A stretch of DNA of 64,000 bases from the NCBI RefSeq assembly GCF_011009015.1, contig NZ_CP048878.1, positions 4,370,354 through 4,434,353 of the forward strand, read 5' to 3'. Numbering within the stretch: the stretch's first letter is position 1; every line of letters starts with the position of its first letter. A program made the translations under genes and the position numbers. Source of the stretch: Spartinivicinus ruber. Lineage in GTDB: Bacteria; Pseudomonadota; Gammaproteobacteria; Pseudomonadales; Zooshikellaceae. This document shows positions 8,698 to 18,507 of the stretch, in pieces. The notes beneath the pieces were generated by a model that was not told the origin of the DNA, did not search any database, and worked only from the letters and a program-made list of their open reading frames with translations.

Positions 8698-9932
8698 GAA
8701 GTTCTCTCAATTCTATTAATCAACACTCCAGTACCTCATGGTATGAAAAGTTTTGTCTAAAAAAACTATTTAAGCTGCTTAATAACACTCAATATGGAGT
8801 GATAACAGTCTACTACGATGACAATACTTATCATATAGAAGGAAAACAAACAGGTCCCTCTGCTAATATAAACATCAATAATTTAACAAAAATGTTAATA
8901 CTTTTAATACGTAAGTCAGATATTGGTTTTGCGGAGGGTTATATTGAAGGATACTGGACTACAACTCATTTAACTAACTGCCTATTATTTTTTGCTATTA
9001 ATGAACCTTGCTTCAAGCCATCTATTTTAACATCAGTTTGGAATAGGTTAAAAAATAAATGGTTACACTTTAGAGCCAGAAACTCTCTCTTAGGATCAAA
9101 ACAGAATATTCAATTTCATTACGACCTTGGTAATGAGTTTTATAAATTATGGCTAGATGAAACCATGACATATTCTAGCGGCATTTATCAAAAACCCGCG
9201 GATACACTTATACAAGCTCAGAGTAATAAGTATCATCGAATATATAAGCAGTTAAACCCCAAACCAGGAGCAACCATCCTTGAAATTGGCTGCGGCTGGG
9301 GAGGCTTTGCAGCTTACGCAGTTGAACAAGGAAGCAAAGTGCTCGGCATTACCCTGTCAAATGAACAGTTTCAATATTGTCAGCAACAATTTTCTAGCCA
9401 AGCCAAATTATCGGCTGCCAGTTTCAAACAACTAGACTACCGTCACTTAGAAAATACCTATTCTTATATCGTTTCCATAGAAATGTTTGAAGCCGTAGGA
9501 GAGCAATATTGGCATACCTACTTTAAGCAACTTGAAAGTTGTTTAAAGCCAGGAGGCACTGCAGTTTTACAAGTTATTACGATTAATGAAATATTTTTTG
9601 AGGGATATCGTAGCCGACCTGATTTTATTCAGCTGTATATCTTTCCTGGCGGTATGCTGCCTACGCGTAGTAAAGTAGTTAGCCTGGCAGAGCAGCATAA
9701 CCTTCAAATAAACAACCTGATTAGTATTGGTGAAAGCTATAAGCACACGCTTCAAGACTGGCTAGCAAACTTCACTAACAATCAAGAAGCGCTGGACAGA
9801 ATAGGGTTTGACAAAAAGTTTAGGAAAACTTGGAGATATTATCTTGCCTATTGTATTGCCGGTTTTGTATGTAATCGTATTGACACTATACAAGTCACAT
9901 TACAGAAACCGGTCAACCCACAACAGCAGTAA
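8691..9932 (+). CDS. cfa: cyclopropane-fatty-acyl-phospholipid synthase-like methyltransferase
   Basis: At 413 residues this matches the CFA synthase family. It shows YDLGNEFYKLWLDETMTYSS, the SAM-binding motif ILEIGCGWGGFAAYA, IEMFEAVGEQYW, and the LYIFPGGMLPT loop. The enzyme methylates unsaturated acyl chains of phospholipids using S-adenosylmethionine. It is the last gene of the flavoprotein-DUF1365-cfa operon. Related clusters in Pseudomonas and Vibrio continue with DUF2878 and DUF3833 genes, which are missing here. Membrane-lipid modification under light fits the LitR context. Confidence 0.9.
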   Translation: MLRSSLNSINQHSSTSWYEKFCLKKLFKLLNNTQYGVITVYYDDNTYHIEGKQTGPSANININNLTKMLILLIRKSDIGFAEGYIEGYWTTTHLTNCLLFFAINEPCFKPSILTSVWNRLKNKWLHFRARNSLLGSKQNIQFHYDLGNEFYKLWLDETMTYSSGIYQKPADTLIQAQSNKYHRIYKQLNPKPGATILEIGCGWGGFAAYAVEQGSKVLGITLSNEQFQYCQQQFSSQAKLSAASFKQLDYRHLENTYSYIVSIEMFEAVGEQYWHTYFKQLESCLKPGGTAVLQVITINEIFFEGYRSRPDFIQLYIFPGGMLPTRSKVVSLAEQHNLQINNLISIGESYKHTLQDWLANFTNNQEALDRIGFDKKFRKTWRYYLAYCIAGFVCNRIDTIQVTLQKPVNPQQQ

Positions 9933-9936
9933 ACAC

Positions 9937-10188
9937 CTAGCCATGTCTTAACTTCAACACAAGTACAATAGAAGAAAGTATCAGTGTAATAACATTAGCA
10001 ATGATCATTGGCCAGTTTACCAGCATAATCCCATAAACCAACCATAGTGCTACACCAAATACAAAAATACAGTACATGAAAACAGAGATACCCGCAGTAT
10101 CTCTGTGCTTAATAATATGCAATACCTGAGGTAAAAAGGCTAATGTAGTACAAAATGCAGCAAAATAACCAATCAGAGCATCATTCAT
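9937..10188 (-). CDS. SemiSWEET sugar transporter
   Basis: The 83-residue protein has three hydrophobic helices (FAAFCTTLAFLPQVL, SVFMYCIFVFGVALWLVYG, IIANVITLILSSIVLVL) and the PQ pair in the first helix. These are the hallmarks of bacterial SemiSWEET (MtN3/PQ-loop) proteins, which dimerise to carry sugars across the inner membrane. The RDTAGIS stretch after helix 1 is typical. It lies convergent with cfa, 4 bases from its stop, and is not part of the light operon. Length and layout are normal for the family. Confidence 0.9.
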   Translation of the reverse strand: MNDALIGYFAAFCTTLAFLPQVLHIIKHRDTAGISVFMYCIFVFGVALWLVYGIMLVNWPMIIANVITLILSSIVLVLKLRHG

Positions 10189-10444
10189 AACTAAAAATCC
10201 AACAACTGTTAAGAAAGCTGCTTAGCTAGAGTCAGCGCCAAAGCAAGCACTATACTGCTACAGCAAAGATACTGCCAACAAGCCAAGTAGAACTTATCTA
10301 TCAAATTGATAACAAACGCAAAACACCGCCTAACAGCGGTAATCAAGATCAACTATGTGGGTCTATTTAGGATTCACCTGCTTTAAGTGTCTCTAGTTCA
10401 GGTGACTAATATTCTGCTGATTATAATGATTGGTATAACTAAAG

Positions 10445-10520
10445 TGGCGTCCCCTAGGGGACTCGAACCCCTGTTACCGCCGTGAAAGGGCGGTGTCCTA
10501 GGCCACTAGACGAAGGGGAC
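10445..10520 (-). tRNA. tRNA-Glu (TTC), copy 3
   Basis: Minus-strand cloverleaf of 76 bases starting GTCCCCTTCGTCTAGTGG, anticodon loop CTTTCAC giving TTC, T-arm GGGGTTCGAGTCCCC and encoded CCA. It is identical to the two other tRNA-Glu genes in the array and is the last gene of the tRNA operon. Confidence 0.97.
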
Positions 10521-10576
10521 TGCATAAAAACCTTCGTTAATGATTAACGTTGCCAACTGATGCTGACTTTTAAAAT

Positions 10577-10652
<76 letters not shown>

Positions 10653-10698
10653 AAATTTAAAGTAATCTAACAGTTATAGTATCACTTTAAATAAATAG

Positions 10699-10774
10699 TG
10701 GCGTCCCCTAGGGGACTCGAACCCCTGTTACCGCCGTGAAAGGGCGGTGTCCTAGGCCACTAGACGAAGGGGAC
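10699..10774 (-). tRNA. tRNA-Glu (TTC), copy 2
   Basis: Same 76-base sequence as the other two tRNA-Glu genes, with TTC anticodon and encoded CCA. It begins 254 bases from the next copy, showing that the Glu-Gly pair was duplicated in tandem. Confidence 0.97.
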
Positions 10775-10831
10775 TGCTTAAAGCCTTCGTAAAGGATCAA
10801 AAAAGCCGACATATGCCGACCCTTAAAAATT

Positions 10832-10907
<76 letters not shown>

Positions 10908-10953
10908 AAATTTAAAGTGATCTATCAGTTATAGCATCACTTTAAATAAATAG

Positions 10954-11029
10954 TGGCGTCCCCTAGGGGACTCGAACCCCTGTTACCGCCGTGAAAGGGC
11001 GGTGTCCTAGGCCACTAGACGAAGGGGAC
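10954..11029 (-). tRNA. tRNA-Glu (TTC), copy 1
   Basis: 76-base tRNA identical to the other two Glu copies. It follows tRNA-Ala by 14 bases in the direction of transcription. Confidence 0.97.
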
Positions 11030-11043
11030 GCATTTTAAAACTT

Positions 11044-11119
<76 letters not shown>

Positions 11120-11234
11120 AAGCTTTGCGTCGCCTCTCCAACCCATGTTTTTACACATGATGTTGGGCATTAGGCTTTTCACTTCTTCAACTTCAGTGCC
11201 TTAGCGCTCGGCTCAGCCCCGAAATGTGGTGCGC

Positions 11235-11263
11235 ATTCTATGTAGCAATGTCTTGTGTGTCAA
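11235..11263 (-). promoter_or_regulatory. sigma-70 promoter of the tRNA operon
   Basis: On the minus strand a perfect -35 TTGACA (11258-11263) is followed by a 17-base spacer and the -10 TAGAAT (11235-11240). A GC-rich discriminator (GCGCACC) follows, as is usual for stable-RNA promoters under stringent control. It lies about 115 bases upstream of tRNA-Ala. Confidence 0.85.
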
Positions 11264-11348
11264 GCATTTATCATCAAAATATCTTTACTCATCTTGATGA
11301 TAAGAGACTAACCAGAGGCAGGATTCAACCCAACTCTGGCTTATTTTT

Positions 11349-12842
11349 TTAAGTTAGCGATTCATTATCTAACTGACGAAACTCCTTCTCCCAGCGTTTA
11401 GCTTCTTTCTTTGACATACTACCTAACACTTCAACTCCATAGCGTAATCTAGCACGGGAGAGATCTGGTCCTAGTAATGACATTGCATCCAATACAGACA
11501 CTGATGAGCCTGAGCCAGTAATTGCGACAAAGATAGGGAACAGAAACTCTTTAAACTTTACATCCATATTTTTGGCTAACTGGCTAAGTGCCTGATAAAT
11601 GGCATCCTTAGTCCAATCTTGCAGCTGTTCCACAGTCCAAGTCGTAAACTGTAGTATTTTTCGACAGCTGTCTAAATCGAGTTTTTTATGACTAAAATCA
11701 GCCTCTCCAATTTGCACCATGCCAGCTAAAAAGAAACCCGCCAGTGGTAGTGCATCAGAAAAAGTTTCAACCCGACTTTGAATTAGCGGAATAATCGGCT
11801 TTAAATAGTTTTCATTAATCGCCCACTGTTGCATCCGCCCTGCAAACTCATCAGTAGATAAGTTTCTTAACCACTGTCCATTCAACCAGCTTAGTTTTTC
11901 CTGATCAAAAATCGGCCCACCAAGCGATACTCGTTTTATATCAAAATGATCAATCATTTCCTGTAAAGAGAACTGTTCTCTTTCATCAGGCATCGACCAC
12001 CCCATCCGTCCCATGTAATTCAATAACGCTTCAGGCATAAAGCCCATTCGCTCATAGTAATTGATACTGGTAGGGTTTTTCCGCTTACTTAGCTTGCTTT
12101 TATCTGGGTTGCGTAGCAACGGCATATGACACAACTGTGGCATTTGCCAATCAAAATACTGATACAACAGCTGATGTTTAGGTGCCGAGTTAATCCATTC
12201 TTCGCCACGAATCACATGGGTGATACCCATTAAATGATCATCCACTACATTAGCTAGATGATAGGTTGGCATACCATCTTGCTTGAGCAAGATCTGCATG
12301 TCCACTTGGGACCATTCAATTTCTATTTTTCCCCTCAGCATATCATCAATAACACAAACACCCTGTTCCGGTATCTTCATCCGGATAACATGAGGCTCAC
12401 CAGCTACCAAGCGCTGTTGCACTTCTTCTTCAGTTAATGCTAAGCCACGCCCATCATACTTAGGGGTTTCTTTACGGGCCATTTGCTCTTTACGCATTTC
12501 ATCCAGTTCTTCAGGCGTTGCGAAGCAGTAAAATGCATGACCTTGGACGACTAACTGTTCTGCATATTGACGATAAATATCTCCCCGCTCACTTTGCCGG
12601 TAAGGGCCAAATTCCCCCCCAACATCAGGACCTTCATCCCACTCCAGCCCTAACCACTTGAGGGAATCCAAAATCATCTGTTCAGAAGCTTCAGTGCTGC
12701 GAGCCTGGTCTGTATCTTCTATACGTAAAATAAACTGACCACCGTGTTGACGAGCAAAACACAGATTAAATAAGGCTATATAAGCCGTGCCCACATGTGG
12801 ATCACCAGTTGGTGAAGGAGCAATTCTTGTGCGAACAGTCAT
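11349..12842 (-). CDS. gltX: glutamyl-tRNA synthetase
   Basis: The 497-residue class I synthetase has the HIGH-type motif in [19 protein letters not shown] and the KMSKS-type motif in [10 protein letters not shown]. The family charges tRNA-Glu with glutamate using ATP. Length is normal for bacterial GluRS. It lies just upstream of a six-tRNA operon holding three tRNA-Glu genes on the same strand, although that operon has its own promoter. A TATAAT on the minus strand at 12885-12890, about 45 bases before the start, may be its -10 box; the -35 is weak. Which member of the GltX paralogue group it is cannot be decided here. Confidence 0.95.
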   Translation of the reverse strand: MTVRTRIAPSPTGDPHVGTAYIALFNLCFARQHGGQFILRIEDTDQARSTEASEQMILDSLKWLGLEWDEGPDVGGEFGPYRQSERGDIYRQYAEQLVVQGHAFYCFATPEELDEMRKEQMARKETPKYDGRGLALTEEEVQQRLVAGEPHVIRMKIPEQGVCVIDDMLRGKIEIEWSQVDMQILLKQDGMPTYHLANVVDDHLMGITHVIRGEEWINSAPKHQLLYQYFDWQMPQLCHMPLLRNPDKSKLSKRKNPTSINYYERMGFMPEALLNYMGRMGWSMPDEREQFSLQEMIDHFDIKRVSLGGPIFDQEKLSWLNGQWLRNLSTDEFAGRMQQWAINENYLKPIIPLIQSRVETFSDALPLAGFFLAGMVQIGEADFSHKKLDLDSCRKILQFTTWTVEQLQDWTKDAIYQALSQLAKNMDVKFKEFLFPIFVAITGSGSSVSVLDAMSLLGPDLSRARLRYGVEVLGSMSKKEAKRWEKEFRQLDNESLT

Positions 12843-13465
12843 AAATTTTATCTAAATAAGTATTGGTTTGTGTCTAAGAGGGGAATTATACGGGCAGTCA
12901 AGCTATATCACTAGTCTTTGAGGATACCAGGGTATTTACAAAAAATGGGAGTTACAAAACTTCAGGATATATTGACAGTACTTTTACTTATTGGTTAGCC
13001 TGTAGTTCATTTTGCAACCACTCCTCACAAAGGAGAACTGGTTGAGCAACATAAAAATAAGCCATAACAAGTAGCAAACCCAAAATAAAAGAATGCCCAA
13101 TAATTTATTCTATTAGCATTCTCAATAAATTCACTAAAACGGATGTTGTGGCTAATGTACCCCATATGAAGGGTATAACTATAATTAAAAACTGTGATGC
13201 AGTGATCCTGCATACGAGGATAAAACCATGCCCCAGCTAACGAATAATAACTATAGATTAACTCCCCATACTTCCCCCCATCATATAAGCTCTAATCAAT
13301 CTGATACTTATCTAATTATTGCTTTCACGACTTAATCATTCATCAAGCCAAACAAAAAAACAAATAACAATTAAACAAGTTCAACTTGTACCAATTTATA
13401 AAAAGCTTTTGTAGCAGAACACAGCTAACGCTGTTTTGTTACAGCCTGATAGATAGGAGTCAGTT
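12843..13465. other. intergenic region between gltX and the oxidoreductase gene
   Basis: I see no convincing gene in these 620 bases. A 62-codon minus-strand frame at 13025-13213 has no clear ribosome site or family features. The right end must hold the promoter of the oxidoreductase gene, whose ATG at 13466 follows a GGAG site (13458-13461). A TATAAT for gltX lies at 12885-12890 on the minus strand. Confidence 0.5.
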
Positions 13466-16400
13466 ATGGCATTAACTGCAGTTACCCTTGATGATAAATA
13501 TACACAACAACAAGGAATGGTATTATTAACAGGTATTCAGGCACTTACCCGGCTGCCATTAATGCAGGCACAATTAGATAAACAGCAGGGATTGAATACA
13601 GCCGGGTTTATTTCAGGCTATCGTGGTTCACCCCTTGGAGGCTTTGACAAATCCCTATGGGAAGCGAAAGAACTCTTAGCCGAGCATAATATTGAATTTA
13701 TTCCTGGCATTAACGAAGACTTAGGCGCTACAGCCGTATGGGGCTCTCAACAGCCCCAACTATTTCCAGATGCCCGCTATCAAGGAGTATTTGGTCTTTG
13801 GTATGGAAAAGGCCCTGGGGTTGACCGCACAGGCGATGTATTCAAACATGCTAATGCGGCAGGTTCCAGCCAGCATGGTGGTGTCCTTGCGGTTGCAGGT
13901 GATGATCACGCTTGCAAGTCCTCCACACTCCCCCATCAAAGTGACTACGCCTTTATTGATGCAATGATGCCTGTACTTTACCCCGCCAATGTTCAAGAAG
14001 TCATTGAGTATGGTTTATATGGCTGGGCACTATCCCGCTATAGTGGCTGCTGGGTAGGTTTTAAATGTTTGGGCGAAGTAATGGACTCTAGCATGCGAGT
14101 AGATATTGGCCTGAATAATTTTCAAATAATACTACCCTCTGACTTTACGTTACCATCAGGTGGTTTAAATATTCGCTGGCCAGATCTTCCACCAGAGCAA
14201 GAAGCCCGTTTACATCAATATAAACTACCTGCTGCTCAAGCATTTGTAAGAGCCAACCAGCTCGACCGCTCCATTTGGCGAACCGAGAATAGCAAAATAG
14301 GCATTATCACAGCTGGTAAGTCTTATCTCGACGTTATCCAAGCTATATCTGATTTAGGAATCAATGAAACAATTGCCAAGCAAATTGGCTTAGCCATTTA
14401 TAAAGTTGCTGTCGTTTGGCCTCTAGAACCGACTCAACTAAATCAGTTTGCCAAGGGGCTTGATAAGCTGATCGTTATTGAAGAAAAACGTCCTCTTCTG
14501 GAAAATCAGATTAAACAACTGTTGTATGAGTTACCTGACAATATAAAACCTGAAATTATTGGTAAAACCAATACCAATCAACCACTACTACCCTCAACAC
14601 TAGAGCTCAAGGTTAGCCAAATTACTCAGGCTTTGGCTCAACAAATCATCACCAGCATTCCATCCCCGCTGTTAAAACAAAAATTAAACATTGAGCAACG
14701 ACTTAAACAACTTACTGAAAAGCAGCAAGCATTAGCTGAGCCAAAACAACGTCTTAGTCGAACCCCACACTTTTGTTCTGGCTGCCCTCATAATGTCTCT
14801 ACCAAAGTCCCTGATGGAAGCCGGGCAATCGCTGGCATTGGCTGCCATTATATGGTGACCTGGATGGATCGCCAAACTGACACTTTTACCCAAATGGGTG
14901 GTGAAGGAGTTACCTGGATCGGACAAGCCCCTTTTTCTAATACTAAACATGTCTTTCAAAATTTAGGTGATGGCACTTATTTTCACTCAGGGATATTAGC
15001 TATTCGAGCCTGTGTAGCTGCCAAAGTGAATATCACTTTTAAAGTTCTTTATAACGATGCTGTGGCAATGACTGGTGGCCAATCGGTCGACGGTCAACTC
15101 TCCGTACAACAAATTACCCAACAAGTGTACGCTGAAGGGGTTAGAAAAATTGTTGTGGTTAGCGATAACCCCAATCAAATAAACATACAACAAGGCTTTG
15201 CCCCTAATGTCACTCTTCACCATCGTGAAGAATTAGATGTATTACAAAAACAGCTAAGAGAGTATACAGGTACCAGTGTCTTAGTTTACCAACAAACCTG
15301 TGCAACAGAAAAACGTCGCCGACATAAACGTAAAGCGTTTATTGACTCACCTCGCCGATTAATGATTAACCCTGACGTTTGTGAAGGCTGCGGAGATTGC
15401 AGTGAACAGTCCAATTGTCTTTCCATTGTGCCCAAAGAAACACCTTTTGGCAGAAAGCGGATGATCGATCAGTCTGCCTGCAACAAAGACTACACTTGTA
15501 GCAAAGGCTTTTGCCCTAGCTTTGTTAGCATTATTGGTGGACAAACCCGCAAAAAACAAGCCGAACTACAACCTGATTTACCCAGTAATCAACCTAAAAT
15601 TCCTGGCTGTAAAGTACCCTATAATATTTTAATTACTGGCGTTGGCGGCACGGGAGTAGTGACTATTAGCGCTATTTTAGCCATGGCAGCTCACATTGCA
15701 GGTAAAGGTGTTACAACCCTTGATCAAACAGGCTTGGCACAAAAGTTTGGTGCCGTTAGCAGCCATGTACGAATTGCCGATGAACAACAGGCCTTGGCCT
15801 GTGCGCAAATCCCTGCCACCAGCGTTAACCTGTTACTCGCCTGCGATCTTATGGTCGCTAATAGTGACGATGCATTAGACAAATTATCTGCTCTCCATAC
15901 CCAGGCAGTAATCAATACTCAGCAATCAATGCCCGGTAGCTTTGCGAAAAACCCCAATTTAGTTTTTCCTGGCGAAGACATGTTATCAACCTTAGAACAA
16001 TATACTCAGCAACAATTTGCTATTCCCGCGCAGCAATTAGCTACAGCCTTGTTAGGCGATGCAATTGCCACCAATTTATTTATGGTTGGCTACGCTTGGC
16101 AACAGGGGTTAATTCCTTTACCTGAACGCGCTATTATGCGAGCCATCGAATTAAATGGTGTCGCAGTGGATTTTAACCAAACAGCATTTATTTGGGGACG
16201 TAAAGCAGCTGAAAACCTAGCGACAGTACAACAACATGCCAGTGCAACACCTCAACAGCAGATTATAAAAAATCAAGAAGAAGGTTTATCTGAAATTATT
16301 GAAAAATATAAAACTCATTTAACAGCTTATCAAAATAAGACTTACGCTAACCAATACGAGCAGTTAATTAATAAAGTTGCTACAAAAGAGCACGAGAAAT

Positions 16401-16957
16401 GCAAAGGCCAAGAGCAGCTAGCTAAAGCTGTTGCTGAAAATTATGGCAAACTTCTCGCTTACAAAGACGAATATGAAGTGGCCCGTTTATATAGTGATAA
16501 TCATTTTTGGAAGCTAATCGACCAGCAATTTGAAGGCAATTACAAAGTAGCGTTTCACTTAGCCCCACCATTACTTAGCAAACGAAACCCTGCAACTGGG
16601 CTACCTGAAAAACGTCAATTTGGTCCTTGGTTAAAGCCTTTGATGAAGGGATTGGCACAACTCAAATGGCTGCGAAATACACCATTCGATCCCTTTTCTT
16701 ATACTAGTGATAGAAAACTCGAAAAAATGCTTATCAACAATTACGAAGAAGATATTGCGTTAATTTTAGAAAAACTCAATTTATTTAATTATGAAATTGC
16801 CATCCAAATAGCCAAATTACCTAGTAAAATAAAAGGTTTTGGCCATATAAAAGAACAGAGCTATCAGCAAGTGCATCAGGAGTTTGAAGAGCTACTCAAA
16901 CATTTTCGTTCAAGAACACAAGCTAGTCCTGCGCAATTCATCACTGTTCAACCATAA
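13466..16957 (+). CDS. fused indolepyruvate ferredoxin oxidoreductase
   Basis: This 1163-residue protein fuses all parts of an indolepyruvate:ferredoxin oxidoreductase. An N-terminal pyrimidine-binding half is followed by CSGCPHN (about residue 437) and the thiamine diphosphate domain (GDGTYFHSGILAIRA, about residue 500). Two iron-sulfur clusters follow (CEGCGDCSEQSNC about 638, CNKDYTCSKGFC about 671), then the gamma domain (ITGVGGTGVVTISAILAMAA, about residue 725) and a C-terminal DUF6537-type extension. The family decarboxylates aryl 2-oxoacids, from aromatic amino acid breakdown, to acyl-CoA and passes electrons to ferredoxin. A GGAG ribosome site precedes the ATG and a strong terminator follows, so it is monocistronic. 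Confidence 0.92.
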   Translation: MALTAVTLDDKYTQQQGMVLLTGIQALTRLPLMQAQLDKQQGLNTAGFISGYRGSPLGGFDKSLWEAKELLAEHNIEFIPGINEDLGATAVWGSQQPQLFPDARYQGVFGLWYGKGPGVDRTGDVFKHANAAGSSQHGGVLAVAGDDHACKSSTLPHQSDYAFIDAMMPVLYPANVQEVIEYGLYGWALSRYSGCWVGFKCLGEVMDSSMRVDIGLNNFQIILPSDFTLPSGGLNIRWPDLPPEQEARLHQYKLPAAQAFVRANQLDRSIWRTENSKIGIITAGKSYLDVIQAISDLGINETIAKQIGLAIYKVAVVWPLEPTQLNQFAKGLDKLIVIEEKRPLLENQIKQLLYELPDNIKPEIIGKTNTNQPLLPSTLELKVSQITQALAQQIITSIPSPLLKQKLNIEQRLKQLTEKQQALAEPKQRLSRTPHFCSGCPHNVSTKVPDGSRAIAGIGCHYMVTWMDRQTDTFTQMGGEGVTWIGQAPFSNTKHVFQNLGDGTYFHSGILAIRACVAAKVNITFKVLYNDAVAMTGGQSVDGQLSVQQITQQVYAEGVRKIVVVSDNPNQINIQQGFAPNVTLHHREELDVLQKQLREYTGTSVLVYQQTCATEKRRRHKRKAFIDSPRRLMINPDVCEGCGDCSEQSNCLSIVPKETPFGRKRMIDQSACNKDYTCSKGFCPSFVSIIGGQTRKKQAELQPDLPSNQPKIPGCKVPYNILITGVGGTGVVTISAILAMAAHIAGKGVTTLDQTGLAQKFGAVSSHVRIADEQQALACAQIPATSVNLLLACDLMVANSDDALDKLSALHTQAVINTQQSMPGSFAKNPNLVFPGEDMLSTLEQYTQQQFAIPAQQLATALLGDAIATNLFMVGYAWQQGLIPLPERAIMRAIELNGVAVDFNQTAFIWGRKAAENLATVQQHASATPQQQIIKNQEEGLSEIIEKYKTHLTAYQNKTYANQYEQLINKVATKEHEKCKGQEQLAKAVAENYGKLLAYKDEYEVARLYSDNHFWKLIDQQFEGNYKVAFHLAPPLLSKRNPATGLPEKRQFGPWLKPLMKGLAQLKWLRNTPFDPFSYTSDRKLEKMLINNYEEDIALILEKLNLFNYEIAIQIAKLPSKIKGFGHIKEQSYQQVHQEFEELLKHFRSRTQASPAQFITVQP

Positions 16958-16993
16958 TCTTAAGGAATACTTAAAAATTCAAGTTACTAAACA

Positions 16994-17025
16994 AAAATGC
17001 CCAGCATGTTAGCTGGGCATTTTTT
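16994..17025 (+). terminator. rho-independent terminator after the oxidoreductase gene
   Basis: A perfect 12-base stem AAAATGCCCAGC (16994-17005) pairs with GCTGGGCATTTT (17012-17023) around a six-base loop and runs into a T-rich tail. It ends the indolepyruvate oxidoreductase transcript. Confidence 0.93.
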
Positions 17026-17153
17026 ATTTTATTTGCTAAGTCTATCAAATTGAATTTTTATAACTTCTATCTATTAATACTGTTTTTCAATTTGTTAACT
17101 CTAAGCATTCAACACAGGACTGTCACTAACAAATGAGTCAGCATACTTAATAC

Positions 17154-17438
17154 CTAGGCATCTAAGGTAAACTCATTTACCTCAACACTGGTACTTGTTT
17201 TCCTTCCATCAGCAAGTAGATAGAGACAAGTAGCAACGGAGCCAACCACGAGTAAACCAATCGCATAGTTATCGCCAAAGTTAAGTCCAATCAACCCTAT
17301 TGCAATGAATGCTAAACCTAATAACTGCATGTTATGATTAATACCTGAAATAGCTTCTACATCACTATGACTTATAATAAACAAGCGTTTCATAAGCCAT
17401 TTGAATAACTTGTAAGCTATTCTACCATGACTATTCAT
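17154..17438 (-). CDS. small two-helix membrane protein of unknown function
   Basis: A 94-residue frame with two hydrophobic segments (MQLLGLAFIAIGLIGLNFG and YAIGLLVVGSVATCLYLLA) and a charged C-terminus. I do not recognise the family. It stands alone between convergent terminators and lacks a strong ribosome site; an internal ATG at 17393 is an alternative start. The membrane pattern makes a real gene likely, but a chance frame cannot be excluded. Confidence 0.55.
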   Translation of the reverse strand: MNSHGRIAYKLFKWLMKRLFIISHSDVEAISGINHNMQLLGLAFIAIGLIGLNFGDNYAIGLLVVGSVATCLYLLADGRKTSTSVEVNEFTLDA

Positions 17439-17684
17439 TACTTATTGAGAAGTCAGTGGCCTTCAAAGGCATAAACATTACTCAGCTTGAACAAACACAC
17501 CGACAACCCACAAAAAGTAAACAGACACAAATATTTTTCCTAGTTTTGTGCAGTCAATATTAACCCATCTATTTATAGAAATAGTAAATGAATACTTCAT
17601 TCTCTCTAAAAGCATAGAGAGCTACAGGCTAATTCATTTCTAAGGAGTAAGTGTGAGTTTTCTGAAGAAGCTTAACTAACAAAA

Positions 17685-17720
17685 CTATTCCTACTACCAA
17701 ATTATTTATAGCAGGAATAG
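17685..17720 (-). terminator. hairpin downstream of the ricin-like gene
   Basis: CTATTCCT and AGGAATAG form the base of a stem, with a further three pairs after one mismatch. On the minus strand a TTTTG tract follows. It lies 55 bases beyond the stop of the secreted ricin-like gene and is a plausible terminator for it. Confidence 0.55.
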
Positions 17721-17774
17721 CTCATCACTAATCACTTAAAACATTCCTTGCTAACAAAGTAAGTAATAATTTTA

Positions 17775-18344
17775 TTACCAACGAAACTGGTGTTCACTTA
17801 CCCCACTTACGGGCATTAACTTTAATTGGTTGTCATTAGTATTATACTCCAAAGCAAAATTTGGGTTAGCTTTATTACGCAAAGTGCTATTTTCCCAAAA
17901 CCACTGTTGATGAGTATATCCAGAACAATTCGCCAACCGGACTATAGAGCCAATTTTAAAGTATTTCCCTACATCAAGACATAAACTTGACATTATTTGA
18001 GATCGTAGCTCGCCTTTTTCAGTCATCAGCCAATGGCTTCTTTCATCTTCCAAACAATAAGCATGATTATTAATGATTACTTCATCACCACTTACCGTTA
18101 AACAACCACCTAAGGAAGACACAATGGCTTTATAAGAGCCATCAGGAGTGAATCGAGCTGACAGACCAGACTGAAGTGCTGGTTGAAGAGGTGATACCTC
18201 AACAGACTGAACTTTGAGGTCAACCACCTCTTCCTCAACAGGATATAAAATATGATCGCTTGTATATGGAAAAGCATTTACCAATTGAAAATAGCCGCTA
18301 AATACAGCAACAATAATGGTAAGACTACATTTTTTGTATATCAC
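17775..18344 (-). CDS. secreted ricin-type lectin-like protein
   Basis: The 189-residue protein begins with a signal peptide (CSLTIIVAVFSGYFQLVNA). The rest looks like part of a ricin-type beta-trefoil, with CLDV followed by a QxW-like motif HQQWFW and a second degenerate one, EHQFRW, at the C-terminus. Such domains bind carbohydrate. Only one or two subdomains are recognisable, so the fold is a moderate inference. It is followed by a terminator-like hairpin and stands upstream of nothing obvious. Role is unknown; an extracellular or periplasmic sugar-binding function is likely. Confidence 0.65.
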   Translation of the reverse strand: MIYKKCSLTIIVAVFSGYFQLVNAFPYTSDHILYPVEEEVVDLKVQSVEVSPLQPALQSGLSARFTPDGSYKAIVSSLGGCLTVSGDEVIINNHAYCLEDERSHWLMTEKGELRSQIMSSLCLDVGKYFKIGSIVRLANCSGYTHQQWFWENSTLRNKANPNFALEYNTNDNQLKLMPVSGVSEHQFRW

Positions 18345-18507
18345 AAGCGAAACCTAGTTTTATGAAATCATTTTTTGTAAATGGCTATAAAACAAACAAC
18401 ACTAGCTTTAGAGTCAATACGACCAAACATACTATCCCAGCTTTGACCATTAGTCATCACCTCATACTTTTCATCGTTACAAACCAATATTCCTCTACAC
18501 ATAAGTA

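Noticed and set aside
10373-10404. Hairpin TCACCTG...CAGGTGA after the tRNA operon
   Set aside because: Seven pairs with a long loop and no T-tract; too weak to call a terminator.
11310-11342. Hairpin with T-tract just beyond the gltX stop
   Set aside because: The stem is only six pairs with a mismatch outside it, and the T-tract is on the plus strand, which has no gene there to end.
13025-13213. 62-codon minus-strand frame before the indolepyruvate oxidoreductase gene
   Set aside because: No ribosome site or family features; probably chance in an AT-rich gap.
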